Positions 44,089 to 54,313 of a DNA stretch of 64,000 nt are shown in pieces (within the stretch, counting starts at the first letter, position 1; every line of letters starts with the position of its first letter). Source of the DNA: Paraburkholderia piptadeniae (GTDB taxonomy: Bacteria; Pseudomonadota; Gammaproteobacteria; Burkholderiales; Burkholderiaceae). The notes beneath the pieces are model-generated. The model worked only from the letters and a program-made list of their open reading frames with translations. It made no database searches and had not been told where the DNA came from. The stretch lies in assembly GCF_900007165.1 (NCBI RefSeq), contig NZ_CYGY02000002.1:1-64000 (forward strand), written 5' to 3'. A program made the translations under genes and the position numbers.

Positions 44089-44631
44089 TCATTGCTTGAC
44101 GGGCCGCTTCGCCAGCTTGCGCTGCAACGTGCGTCGATGCATGTTCAACGCGCGCGCCGTCGCCGAAATGTTGCCGCCGTTTTCCGCGAGCACGCGCTGG
44201 ATGTGCTCCCACTCGAGCCGCGCCACCGACAGCGGCACCGGCTTCTCGATGGCCTCTTCGGCTTGCAGCACGCTTGCTTCCGTTTGCAGCGCGGAGAGAA
44301 TCGTCTCGACGTTCGCGGGCTTCGCCAGATAGTTGTCCGCGCCATCCTTCACCGCCTGCACCGCCGTCGCGATGCTCGCGTAGCCCGTCAGCACCAGCAT
44401 TCTCGCGTCGGGCTGCAGGTCGCGCAGCGGCGCGACGAGATTCAGACCCGAGTCGTTGCCCAGATGCAGGTCGACCGTGATCTGCCCGAACTTCTGCTGA
44501 TTCGCGAGGCGGATCGCTTCGTCGGCATTGTGCGCTTCGGACACCGTGAAGCCCCGGCGCGTCAAACCGCGTGCGAGGATGCCGGAGAACACTTCGTCGT
44601 CGTCGATCACCAGAAAATTCTTGTCGCTCAT
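44089..44631 (-). CDS. regA: RegA/PrrA-type response regulator
   Basis: 180-aa regulator. Receiver residues include the acidic IDDDE cluster and the phosphoacceptor Asp in FGQITVDLHLGNDSGL; the output is a C-terminal Fis-type helix-turn-helix, HIQRVLAENGGNISATARAL followed by NMHRRTLQRKL, which is close to RegA/ActR/PrrA. Unlike NtrC proteins it lacks an AAA domain. The start overlaps the kinase stop by 4 nt. In other bacteria this family governs respiratory, carbon and redox genes. Confidence 0.88.
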   Translation of the reverse strand: MSDKNFLVIDDDEVFSGILARGLTRRGFTVSEAHNADEAIRLANQQKFGQITVDLHLGNDSGLNLVAPLRDLQPDARMLVLTGYASIATAVQAVKDGADNYLAKPANVETILSALQTEASVLQAEEAIEKPVPLSVARLEWEHIQRVLAENGGNISATARALNMHRRTLQRKLAKRPVKQ

Positions 44632-45932
44632 GCTTGTTTCTCCGTATTGGACGACGCGGCGCCGTGCCGGCCCGCGCCCGTTTGCTCGCGGGCCAGAGGC
44701 AACCGCAACACTGCGCGCGTTCCGCGCGGCTTGATTTCACTGACATCGGTGAGCTCGATCGATCCGCCGAGCCGCGCCGCCGCCGAAAACGCCAGATACA
44801 GCCCGACGCCATGCCCGCCTTGCGTGCTGTCGACGGGCGCCGCGCCGAGCACGCTGCGCAACGACGCCGGCACGCCCGGCCCCGCGTCGCAGACTTCGAA
44901 CTCGATCGAATCATGCGGAGCGAGCTTCGCGGCCAGCGTCACATGATCGCGGCTCGCGCGCGCGGCGTTGTCGAGCAGGATCGTGAGAATCTGGCTGACG
45001 GCAACCGTGTCGTCGATAGAGACGTCGGCGGGCGGCTCGACCAGGCGCTCGAATTTGACGTGCGGATGGCGCAGCCGCCACTGATCGGCGAACGAGCCAA
45101 GCCACTCGTCGACACGCTGGCGGCTGCCTTGCGTCGACGCGCGGCTGCGCAGACGCGCGAGCGCCGATTTGCACAAGGCCATCTGCTGGTCGAGGATGTC
45201 GAGATCGGCGATGTAGGGCTCGAGGCCGGCGTCGGTGCGCGCGGCATCGCGCAGTTCCTCGGTGAGCATCGCGATCGTCGAAAGCGGCGTGCCGATCTCG
45301 TGCGCAACCGTCGCGGCCTGCACGCCGAGCGCCACGGCGCGCTCGTCGCGCAGCAGACGCTGTTGCGCATCGCCGAGCGCGGTATCGCGCTGACGCAGCG
45401 CGCGCGACATGCGCGCCACGAACCACGCGATCAGGCCGACGCTCACCATGAAGTTCACCCACATGCCGGCGCGGTAGTAGTCGAACAGGTTCGCGGGATT
45501 GTCGAGATTGAGCGGCACCGATTCGAAGCCGAGCACGGCATAACAGGCGACCGCGAACGCCGCGAGCCATGCCATCAGATGCCATGGCAACACGGCGGCA
45601 GCAATCGCCAGCGACGGTAGATACAGCGAGACGAACGGATTGGTCGTGCCGCCCGAGAGAAACAGCAGCGCCGACAGCGCGCCGAGATCGACCCATAGCT
45701 GCCCGAACAATTCGAGGCTCGACTCGGGCTTCTGACGCGACACGCGCAGCCACGTGAGGCCGTTGAAGACCACTTCGAGACCGATGACGAGGAGCATTGC
45801 CGGCAACGGCAGCTTCACGCCGACAAAGATCTGGACGAACGCGATCGTCACGAGCTGGCCAATGATGGCGAGACTGCGTAGCCAGAAGAGATGTCCGAGG
45901 TTGACCCGGCCGGTGAGGGTTATGCGCTGCAT
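44628..45932 (-). CDS. regB: RegB/PrrB-type redox sensor histidine kinase
   Basis: 434-aa membrane kinase with about six N-terminal helices. The quinone-site motif GGTTNPF (within LFLSGGTTNPFVSLYL) and the H box VAHEIGTPLSTI are characteristic. A Cys in DQQMALCKSALARLRS occupies the position of the redox-active Cys of RegB. The HATPase domain has LLDNAARAS and GHGVGLYLAFSAA. Start 45932. It precedes regA on the minus strand and is divergent from the TPR gene. Confidence 0.87.
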   Translation of the reverse strand: MQRITLTGRVNLGHLFWLRSLAIIGQLVTIAFVQIFVGVKLPLPAMLLVIGLEVVFNGLTWLRVSRQKPESSLELFGQLWVDLGALSALLFLSGGTTNPFVSLYLPSLAIAAAVLPWHLMAWLAAFAVACYAVLGFESVPLNLDNPANLFDYYRAGMWVNFMVSVGLIAWFVARMSRALRQRDTALGDAQQRLLRDERAVALGVQAATVAHEIGTPLSTIAMLTEELRDAARTDAGLEPYIADLDILDQQMALCKSALARLRSRASTQGSRQRVDEWLGSFADQWRLRHPHVKFERLVEPPADVSIDDTVAVSQILTILLDNAARASRDHVTLAAKLAPHDSIEFEVCDAGPGVPASLRSVLGAAPVDSTQGGHGVGLYLAFSAAARLGGSIELTDVSEIKPRGTRAVLRLPLAREQTGAGRHGAASSNTEKQA

Positions 45933-46034
45933 CCTGCAAGTTTACCTGTTGGGATCGGTCCGATACATCGCTCGGACTTCCGGAACTATAGTTTCCAGTG
46001 TCGTTTAACGTGCGCTCGCCACTCTTTACTGATA

Positions 46035-47669
46035 ATGCTTAAAACGTCCCTTGATCCAGATCAAGTTCTTTTGGAATCCTTCCAGACATTCGTGCGTCAT
46101 GCGGCCGCCGCGCAACAGCAAGGCGATCAAGCCGCGCATGACATCTGGCTTCAGGCCGCCTCTCATCTGTTTCCGACCGATCCCGACTCGGTAGACGCGA
46201 TGTGCCAGCAGTTGACGGCGCGACAACGTGCCGCCCAGGCCGAATCCATTGCCCGTGCCTTCGTCGCACTTGCCCCCGGCGACGCGCGAGCGCTCTTTCG
46301 CCTTGGCTACACGCTGCAATGGATGAACCGCCACGCCGATGCTATTGCGCCGTACCGCGCGGCGCTCGCCATCGCTCCCGATTTGCACAGCCTGCGCAAC
46401 AATCTGGCGGGCGCGCTGATGTCGGCCGATCCGGCGTCGACGGAGGCGCTCACGTTGCTCAGTACCGCGCTCGAACAGAATCCGGCCGACGCGAATGCGT
46501 GGATCAACCTCGGCAAAACGCACCTCGCCCGCTTCGAACTCGACAGCGCCCTCGAAGCCGAACAGCGCGCGCTCGAACTTCAGCCCGACAATCCCGTCGC
46601 GTTGGGCAATCACGGGCAGACGTTGCGGGAAGCCCAGCAGTGGGACGACGCGGAACGCTTCACATCGGCCGCGCATCGCATGGCACCGGATAACCCGTCG
46701 TACCTGTCCAATCTCAGCATGATCCACCTTCTGCGCGGCAACTATGCCGACGGCTGGCGAGAGCACGAAGCACGCTGGGACGGCTCGAAGGAACTGGCGG
46801 GAAGGCGGCCCGCGCTGCCTGGCCCCGCATGGCGCGGCGAGCCGCTCGCCGGCAAGACGCTGCTTCTCTGGGGCGAACAGGGCATGGGCGATCTGCTGCA
46901 ATTCTGCCGCTACGTTCCGCTGCTCGCCGATCGCGTGCATCGCGAAGGCGGGCGCCTCGTCTGGAACTCGTTTCCGCAAATGGGCGCGCTGCTCGGCCGC
47001 ACGCTCGCGCAGCACGCCGATGAGTTCACGCTGGGCGGTGGCGTCGAGATGCTGCCGAAGTTCGACTATGAAATCTCGCTGCTGTCGCTGCCCTTGCTGT
47101 TCGACACGCGAGAAGACACGATTCCGTCGACTGTTCCGTATCTGCAAGCCGATCCATCAGCCGTCGACGCATGGCGCAACCGGCTCGCGGGCGAAAAACG
47201 GCTGAAAGTAGGCCTCGTCTGGACGGGCAGCCACGGGCATCAACGTAATCCGTACCGCCGGGTCGGCCTCGAGCGTTACGTCGATTACTTCCGCGAACTC
47301 GACGACGTCGCATTCTTTTCGCTGCAACCAGGCGCAGGCGCCGATGTGGCCGCCGCGCGCACCGCGGGGCTCGATATCGCCGATCACACGGCGGCGTTCG
47401 AGACGTTCGACGACACCGCCGCGTACATCGCCGCGCTCGATCTGGTGATTACGGTGTGTACGTCGGTCGCTCATCTGAGCGGCGCGATCGGGCAGCGAAC
47501 GTGGGTGCTGCTCGACGTCAATCCGCATTGGGTGTGGCTGCTCGATCGCACCGACAGCCCTTGGTATCCGACCGCGACCTTGTACCGGCAACCGCACTTC
47601 GCGCAGTGGGAACCCGTGTTCGACAAGCTGACGAGCGATCTCGCGGCGCTGGCCCGCGCGCTCCGGTAG
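46035..47669 (+). CDS. TPR protein with glycosyltransferase-9-like domain
   Basis: 544-aa protein. Residues about 60-240 form TPR units (for example LFRLGYTLQWMNRHADAIAP and AWINLGKTHLARFELDSALE). The C-terminal 290 residues resemble heptosyltransferase-family folds: LLLWGEQGMGDLLQFCRY, VGLVWTGSHGHQRNPYRR and TVCTSVAHLSGAIGQRTWVL. Function unknown; protein or surface glycan modification is possible. ATG 46035 was chosen, as the upstream extension crosses the regB promoter region. Confidence 0.8.
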   Translation: MLKTSLDPDQVLLESFQTFVRHAAAAQQQGDQAAHDIWLQAASHLFPTDPDSVDAMCQQLTARQRAAQAESIARAFVALAPGDARALFRLGYTLQWMNRHADAIAPYRAALAIAPDLHSLRNNLAGALMSADPASTEALTLLSTALEQNPADANAWINLGKTHLARFELDSALEAEQRALELQPDNPVALGNHGQTLREAQQWDDAERFTSAAHRMAPDNPSYLSNLSMIHLLRGNYADGWREHEARWDGSKELAGRRPALPGPAWRGEPLAGKTLLLWGEQGMGDLLQFCRYVPLLADRVHREGGRLVWNSFPQMGALLGRTLAQHADEFTLGGGVEMLPKFDYEISLLSLPLLFDTREDTIPSTVPYLQADPSAVDAWRNRLAGEKRLKVGLVWTGSHGHQRNPYRRVGLERYVDYFRELDDVAFFSLQPGAGADVAAARTAGLDIADHTAAFETFDDTAAYIAALDLVITVCTSVAHLSGAIGQRTWVLLDVNPHWVWLLDRTDSPWYPTATLYRQPHFAQWEPVFDKLTSDLAALARALR

Positions 47670-47674
47670 CCGGC

Positions 47675-47920
47675 CTATTCGGGCGCGGCGGCCACGCCTT
47701 GCGCCGACGCGCGTTCGCGCGCGATCGCATCGGCGAGACATTCGGGGCACAAGCAGCCGGTGCCCGCCTTCAGCGCATCGGCGGGTAACTCGGGCATCGA
47801 GACGCACCAGCACGTCGACCTGTCGCCGCGCGCGCCGCAGTCGAACACGCGGCGGCAGCGCGGGCAGCGCGCGCTGGATGCTTCGGGGAATTCGGGCACT
47901 TTGGATGTGAACGGGCTCAT
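47675..47920 (-). CDS. Cysteine-rich CWC family protein
   Basis: 81-aa protein with eight Cys in pairs: CPRCRRVFDCG, TCWCVSMPEL and CLCPECLADA, the CWC-type pattern expected to bind metal. N-terminal MSPFTSKVPEFPE has no signal peptide. Convergent with the TPR gene, 5 nt apart. Function unknown. The frame is open to 48055 but that extension would run into the argB upstream region. Confidence 0.82.
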   Translation of the reverse strand: MSPFTSKVPEFPEASSARCPRCRRVFDCGARGDRSTCWCVSMPELPADALKAGTGCLCPECLADAIARERASAQGVAAAPE

Positions 47921-49167
<1,247 letters not shown>

Positions 49168-49241
49168 GCGCATCGCGCGTCGGTCGGGCCACCGCGTCTT
49201 TACGCGGCATCTGAGCTACAAAGTAAGGTACAAAACATCAC

Positions 49242-49274
49242 GCGAAGCACGGCACGCTGGCCGCCGTGCTTCGC
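49242..49274 (+). terminator. Hairpin downstream of argB
   Basis: Perfect 12-bp stem GCGAAGCACGGC/GCCGTGCTTCGC with a 9-nt loop, 75 nt past the argB stop. No T-run follows, so termination is uncertain; it could instead stabilise the transcript end. Confidence 0.55.
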
Positions 49275-49410
49275 AGAAGGCATACTGGTCTTCGGTCTTT
49301 TCGCGCGGCACGCTGCGCTGTCTCACGCTTCTTCCCCGCACGCATCGCGCGGCGCCTGCTTCGCACCGCAGCCGTCGTTACCCTGCGCGCGACATATCAC
49401 GCGTCACATC

Positions 49411-50214
49411 ATGCGCACTTCCCGTCCGAAGCGTCGTCGGCCGCAGATTCACGCCGGCAATCCAGTCTGGCTGTTCGATCTCGACAACACGTTGCATCAC
49501 GCGTCGCATGCGATCTTCCCGGCGATCAACACGGCGATGACGCAATACATCATCGATACACTGCAGGTGGAGCGTGACGAGGCGAACCGTCTGCGCACCG
49601 GCTACACGCAGCGCTACGGCGCGGCGCTGCTCGGGCTCACGCGCCATCATCCCGTCGATCCGCATGACTTCCTGAAAGTCGTTCATACGTTCCCCGATCT
49701 GCGCTCGATGCTTCGCGGCGAACGCGGCCTGAAGCGACTCGTCGATGCGCTGCCTGGCCGCAAGATCGTGCTGACCAACGCGCCCGAAGCGTATGCGCTC
49801 GACGTGCTGAAAGAGCTGGGCATCGAGCGGCTGTTCGAGCGCGTGATCGCGATCGAGCACATGCGGGACCAGCGCATGTGGCGCGCGAAGCCCGATCACG
49901 CGATGTTGCGCCGTGCGATGCGCGACGCGCACGTGCGTCTCGCCGATGCGATTCTCGTCGAAGACACGCGCAGCCATCTGAAGAACTATCGGCGGCTCGG
50001 CATCCGCACGGTGTGGATCGTCGGGCATTTGCCGCGTCCGAGGCGCGCGGACGGCAGCCTTGCGCGTCTGCCGGGAACGGGCCGCCCGCACTATGTCGAC
50101 CGCCGGATTCGTTCGCTAAAATCATTGAGACTGGGCACCCGCGCGGGACGAGAGGCCGGCCTACAACAGGGACGACAGACATGCAGCCTATTCGCAAGCA
50201 TGACGAGGACGTAA
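49411..50214 (+). CDS. HAD-family pyrimidine 5'-nucleotidase-like hydrolase
   Basis: 267-aa HAD phosphatase. Motif I is VWLFDLDNTLHH with both Asp, motif II the Thr in KIVLTNAPE, a conserved Lys in RAKPDHAML, and the acidic motif in ILVEDTRSHLKN. This matches the SDT1-like pyrimidine 5'-nucleotidase group. The last 34 nt overlap the start of slmA in another frame, so the two are probably coupled. Confidence 0.86.
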   Translation: MRTSRPKRRRPQIHAGNPVWLFDLDNTLHHASHAIFPAINTAMTQYIIDTLQVERDEANRLRTGYTQRYGAALLGLTRHHPVDPHDFLKVVHTFPDLRSMLRGERGLKRLVDALPGRKIVLTNAPEAYALDVLKELGIERLFERVIAIEHMRDQRMWRAKPDHAMLRRAMRDAHVRLADAILVEDTRSHLKNYRRLGIRTVWIVGHLPRPRRADGSLARLPGTGRPHYVDRRIRSLKSLRLGTRAGREAGLQQGRQTCSLFASMTRT

Positions 50215-50846
50215 CCGAAGAGCAGTCGACCACCGCGCGCGCCACGCGCATGAAGCCCGGCGAGCGGCGCGTGCACATCCTCCAGACGCTCGCCGCGATG
50301 CTGGAGGCCCCGAAGAACGAAAAGATCACCACAGCGGCACTCGCGGCGCGCATCGGCGTATCGGAGGCCGCGTTGTATCGTCATTTCGCGAGCAAGGCGC
50401 AGATGTTCGAAGGGCTGATCGAGTTCATCGAGCAGACGCTGTTCGGGCTCATCAACCAGATCGTCGCAAAGGAGCCCAACGGTGTGTTGCAGGCGCGCGC
50501 GATCGCGCTCACGCTGCTCAACTTTTCCGCGAAGAATCCGGGCATGACGCGCGTGCTGACGTGCGAAGCGCTTGTCGGCGAGCATGAGAGGCTCACCGAA
50601 CGGGTCAACCAGCTGCTCGAACGCGTCGAGGCGTCACTCAAGCAATGTCTGCGGCTCGGGCTGATGGATGCGTCGAACCAGAACGAGCCAAACACGATAC
50701 CGCTTCCCGCCGACTACGATCCCGTCGTGCGCGCGAACCTGCTGCTCAGCTACATCGTCGGACGTTGGCATCGCTATGTGCGCAGCGGCTTCGCGCGCGC
50801 ACCCATCGAACAGGCCGACGCGCAGTTGCGGCTGATCCTCCAGTGA
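50181..50846 (+). CDS. slmA: Nucleoid occlusion factor SlmA (TetR family)
   Basis: 221-aa DNA-binding protein that blocks FtsZ assembly over the nucleoid. The TetR-type helix-turn-helix ITTAALAARIGVSEAALYRH is followed by FASKAQMFEGLIEFIEQTLF, close to E. coli SlmA; the C-terminal half holds the dimer helices. ATG 50181. Neighbourhood with argB and a HAD gene is usual in this group. Confidence 0.92.
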   Translation: MQPIRKHDEDVTEEQSTTARATRMKPGERRVHILQTLAAMLEAPKNEKITTAALAARIGVSEAALYRHFASKAQMFEGLIEFIEQTLFGLINQIVAKEPNGVLQARAIALTLLNFSAKNPGMTRVLTCEALVGEHERLTERVNQLLERVEASLKQCLRLGLMDASNQNEPNTIPLPADYDPVVRANLLLSYIVGRWHRYVRSGFARAPIEQADAQLRLILQ

Positions 50847-51154
50847 GTCGAGTTCAGTGATGATCGGGCATGTTAGGCCGGCGAACCCGCCGCAGCTCGC
50901 GTGTCCGTCGTTCCGCCGATTTTCCCGCGTATTTTCCGCTATACTTTGCGCTTGACCGTTTCTGACGGTCCAAATAAAGCAGTACAAGCGCGCCGATTTG
51001 CTGACTCGATTGCGGGCGCGCGAACCAGCAGATGTGATCTATCGGTCCTCGCGGTTCACTATAAATGCGGCTAAAGAGGTCGTCAGCCGCGCACATTCTT
51101 CCTCCGCGCAATCGCCGACACCATTTAGCCGCCCCATGTCAGAAGGCGGAATGA
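50847..51154 (+). other. Intergenic region before metX
   Basis: 308 nt without a gene. AT-richer segments occur near 50937 (ACTTTGCGCTTGACCGTTTC) and 51058 (CACTATAAATGCGG), the latter with a possible TATAAA. A TTGACC at 50952 has no matching -10 at 17 nt. No SAM or SAH riboswitch signature was recognised. Confidence 0.4.
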
Positions 51155-52300
51155 ATGGAATCGATCGGGATCGTCGCTCCACAAACAATGCATTTCTCCG
51201 AGCCGCTGCGCCTGCAAAGCGGCAGCTCGCTCGCGAATTACGACCTCGTGGTCGAAACGTATGGCACGCTCAACGCCGCGCGCAGCAATGCCGTGCTCGT
51301 GTGCCACGCGCTCAACGCGTCGCATCACGTCGCGGGCGTCTATGCGGATGATCCGAAGAACGTCGGCTGGTGGGACAACATGGTCGGTCCCGGCAAGCCG
51401 CTGGATACGAACCGCTTCTTCGTGATCGGCGTGAACAACCTGGGCTCGTGTTTCGGCTCGACGGGCCCAATGAGCATCGATCCGTCGACGGGTCGCCCGT
51501 ATGGCGCGAGCTTTCCCGTCGTGACCGTCGAAGACTGGGTGAACGCGCAAGCGCTCGTGGCCGACGCGTTCGGCATCGAGAAATTCGCCGCGGTGATGGG
51601 AGGCAGCCTCGGCGGCATGCAGGCGCTCGCGTGGAGCATGATGTATCCGGACCGGCTCGCGCATTGCATCGTGATTGCATCGACGCCAAAGCTGTCCGCG
51701 CAGAACATCGCGTTCAACGAGGTGGCGCGCTCGTCGATCCTGTCCGACCCTGACTTTCACGGCGGCGACTACTACGCGCACGGCGTAAAGCCGAAGCGCG
51801 GCCTGCGCGTCGCGCGGATGATCGGCCACATCACGTATCTGTCCGATGACGACATGGCCGCGAAGTTCGGCCGTGCGCTGCGCCGCGCAGAAGGCGCGGA
51901 GGACGTGTACAACTTCAACTTCGACGTCGAGTTCGAAGTGGAATCGTATCTGCGCTATCAGGGCGAGAAGTTCGCCGATTATTTCGACGCGAACACGTAT
52001 CTGCTGATCACGCGTGCGCTCGACTATTTCGACCCCGCCAAGGCCTACGACGGCGACCTCACGGCCGCGCTCGCGCACACGAAGGCGAAGTACCTGATCG
52101 CGAGCTTCGCGACCGACTGGCGTTTCGCGCCCGCGCGCTCGCGCGAGCTGGTGAAGGCGCTGCTCGATCACAAGCGTCAGGTGACGTACGGCGAGATCGA
52201 CGCGCCGCACGGCCACGACGCCTTCCTTCTCGACGACGCGCGCTATCACAACCTGATGCGCGCCTACTACGAACGCATTGCAGCAGAGGTGAACGCATGA
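51155..52300 (+). CDS. metX: Homoserine O-acyltransferase MetX
   Basis: 381-aa alpha/beta-hydrolase-fold enzyme activating homoserine for methionine synthesis. The nucleophile elbow is [14 protein letters not shown], the Asp is in [12 protein letters not shown] and the His in [11 protein letters not shown]. Family name says acetyltransferase, but many betaproteobacterial MetX enzymes use succinyl-CoA; which applies cannot be told by eye. ATG 51155 is four bases past another ATG in a different frame. Overlaps metW by 4 nt. Confidence 0.93.
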   Translation: MESIGIVAPQTMHFSEPLRLQSGSSLANYDLVVETYGTLNAARSNAVLVCHALNASHHVAGVYADDPKNVGWWDNMVGPGKPLDTNRFFVIGVNNLGSCFGSTGPMSIDPSTGRPYGASFPVVTVEDWVNAQALVADAFGIEKFAAVMGGSLGGMQALAWSMMYPDRLAHCIVIASTPKLSAQNIAFNEVARSSILSDPDFHGGDYYAHGVKPKRGLRVARMIGHITYLSDDDMAAKFGRALRRAEGAEDVYNFNFDVEFEVESYLRYQGEKFADYFDANTYLLITRALDYFDPAKAYDGDLTAALAHTKAKYLIASFATDWRFAPARSRELVKALLDHKRQVTYGEIDAPHGHDAFLLDDARYHNLMRAYYERIAAEVNA

Positions 52301-52905
52301 ACGAGCGCGCTTTCGATTATCTTGCGACGCGCCCCGATTTCCGCGCGATCGCCCGCTGGGTCGAACCACGCGCGACGGTGCTCGATCTGGGCTGCGGCGA
52401 CGGCTCGCTGCTGTCTCTGCTCACCGAAGAACTCGAAGTCAGCGGCTACGGCATCGAGATCAACGATGCGGGCGTGCTTGCGTCGACGAAAAACGGCATC
52501 AACGTGATCCAGCAGAATCTGGAAGACGGCTTGCGTCTTTTCGAAGACGGCAGCTTCGATTTCGCGATCCTCTCCCAAACGCTGCAGACCATTCATCAGA
52601 CGGCCGCGATCCTGCGCGAGACCGTGCGTGTCGGCAAGGAATGCATCGTTTCGTTCCCGAACTTCGGGTATTGGGCACACCGTCTGTCGGTATTGAAGGG
52701 ACGCATGCCCGTGTCGAAGTCGCTGCCTTATCAGTGGCACAACACGCCGAACGTGCGCGTGCTGACGATCAAGGACTTCGAGGCGCTCGCGCCCGAAGTC
52801 GGTATCGAGATTCTCGATCGCGTGGTGCTGCACGGCGGACAGGCGGTGCGTTGGGGCGTGAACTGGCGTGGTAGTCTTGCGGTCTATCGCGTCAAGAAAA
52901 GCTAA
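52297..52905 (+). CDS. metW: Methionine biosynthesis protein MetW
   Basis: 202-aa methyltransferase-fold protein that supports MetX activity. [15 protein letters not shown] is the SAM-binding loop, and [24 protein letters not shown] text near residue 115 is a MetW hallmark, as is [16 protein letters not shown]. Coupled to metX by an ATGA overlap, the usual arrangement in proteobacteria. Confidence 0.93.
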   Translation: MNERAFDYLATRPDFRAIARWVEPRATVLDLGCGDGSLLSLLTEELEVSGYGIEINDAGVLASTKNGINVIQQNLEDGLRLFEDGSFDFAILSQTLQTIHQTAAILRETVRVGKECIVSFPNFGYWAHRLSVLKGRMPVSKSLPYQWHNTPNVRVLTIKDFEALAPEVGIEILDRVVLHGGQAVRWGVNWRGSLAVYRVKKS

Positions 52906-52918
52906 CGTCACTCAACTC

Positions 52919-54313
52919 ATGTCGAACCCGCCACACGAGGCGCCCGCACTTACCGCTCACGAAGAACATCCAGGCTGGCGCGCGTTTCTCAACGCGCGCA
53001 TGCTGATCTGCGTCTTCCTCGGCTTCACGTCGGGGTTGCCGCTCTTCACGCTCGTCTATCTCGTCCAGGCCTGGCTGCGCTCCGAAGGCGTGAACCTGAA
53101 GGAAATCGGCCTGTTCGCGCTGATCCAGTTTCCCTATACGTGGAAATTCGTCTGGGCGCCGCTGATGGACCGCTACGTACCGCGTCTGCCAGGCTGGCAA
53201 CCGGGGCGCCGGCGCGGCTGGATGCTTGTCACGCAGATTCTCGTCGCCGTTGCGATTGCGTCGCTCGGCATCGTGTCGCCGCGCGATTCGATCTGGACGG
53301 TCGCCGCGCTGACAGCACTCGTCGCGTTCTTCGGGGCGAGCCAGGACATTTCCATCGACGCCTATCGGCGCGAACTGCTGCACGACACCGAGCAGGGCCT
53401 CGGCAACGCGGTGCATGTGAACGCGTACAAGGTCGCGGCGCTCGTGCCCGGTTCGCTCGCGCTGATTCTCTCCGATCATCTGCCGTGGGCGACCGTGTTC
53501 ATCGTGACGGCGGCGTTCATGCTGCCCGGCATGGTCATGACGCTCGTCGTGCGCGAGCCCGAAGTGCACGGCGCGCCGCCGAAGAATCTGCGCGACGCCA
53601 TCATCGAACCGTTTCATGAATTCATTCTGCGCGACGGCTGGCGCGGCGCGCTGTTCGTGCTCGGCTTCATCTTCCTGTACAAGCTCGGCGATACGATGGC
53701 GACCACGCTGTCCACGTCGTTCTTTCTCGACGTCGGTTTCTCGCGCACGCAGATCGGCGTGATCGCGAAAACGACGGCGTTCGGTGCAAGCCTCGCGGGC
53801 GGCATCATCGGCGGCATCGCGCTGATGCGCATCGGCATCGGCCGCGGGCTTTGGATCTTCGGCATCCTGCAGATGGTGTCGACGCTCGGCTTCGCGTGGC
53901 TTGCGCATGTCGGGCCGACGTCGCCGGGGCTGACCGTCGTCTACGACATCGCCGTCGCGCTGAGCGCGGCCACGACGAAGCTACTGTCGCTGCTCGGCAT
54001 CGGTTGGACGGTGCAACTCGATCCGATGTCGGTTGCGCTTGCGCTCGTCTATGGCCTCGAAACGTTCGCGACGGGCCTGACACTTGCTGCGTTCACCGCA
54101 TACATCGCGAGCACCACCGACCCACGCTATACGGCGACGCAATTCGCGCTCTTCACGTCGCTGGCTTCCGTGCCGCGCACGCTCGCATCAGCGGCGAGCG
54201 GCTTCCTCGTCGCGCGAATCGGCTGGTTCGACTACTTCATCGTCTGCACGGCGCTCGCTTTGCCCGGCATGCTACTGTTGTTCCGGATCGCCCCTTGGAG
54301 AAAGCAGTCGTGA
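52919..54313 (+). CDS. AmpG-like MFS transporter
   Basis: 464-aa permease with 12-14 hydrophobic segments. FLGFTSGLPLFTLVYLVQAW, PYTWKFVWAPLMDRY and FFGASQDISIDAYRRELL match AmpG, which imports anhydromuropeptides for wall recycling and beta-lactamase induction. ATG 52919 is 13 nt after metW. Its stop overlaps the protease start (TGATG), pairing it with an envelope protease, in line with a cell-wall role. Identity with AmpG is likely, not proven. Confidence 0.82.
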   Translation: MSNPPHEAPALTAHEEHPGWRAFLNARMLICVFLGFTSGLPLFTLVYLVQAWLRSEGVNLKEIGLFALIQFPYTWKFVWAPLMDRYVPRLPGWQPGRRRGWMLVTQILVAVAIASLGIVSPRDSIWTVAALTALVAFFGASQDISIDAYRRELLHDTEQGLGNAVHVNAYKVAALVPGSLALILSDHLPWATVFIVTAAFMLPGMVMTLVVREPEVHGAPPKNLRDAIIEPFHEFILRDGWRGALFVLGFIFLYKLGDTMATTLSTSFFLDVGFSRTQIGVIAKTTAFGASLAGGIIGGIALMRIGIGRGLWIFGILQMVSTLGFAWLAHVGPTSPGLTVVYDIAVALSAATTKLLSLLGIGWTVQLDPMSVALALVYGLETFATGLTLAAFTAYIASTTDPRYTATQFALFTSLASVPRTLASAASGFLVARIGWFDYFIVCTALALPGMLLLFRIAPWRKQS

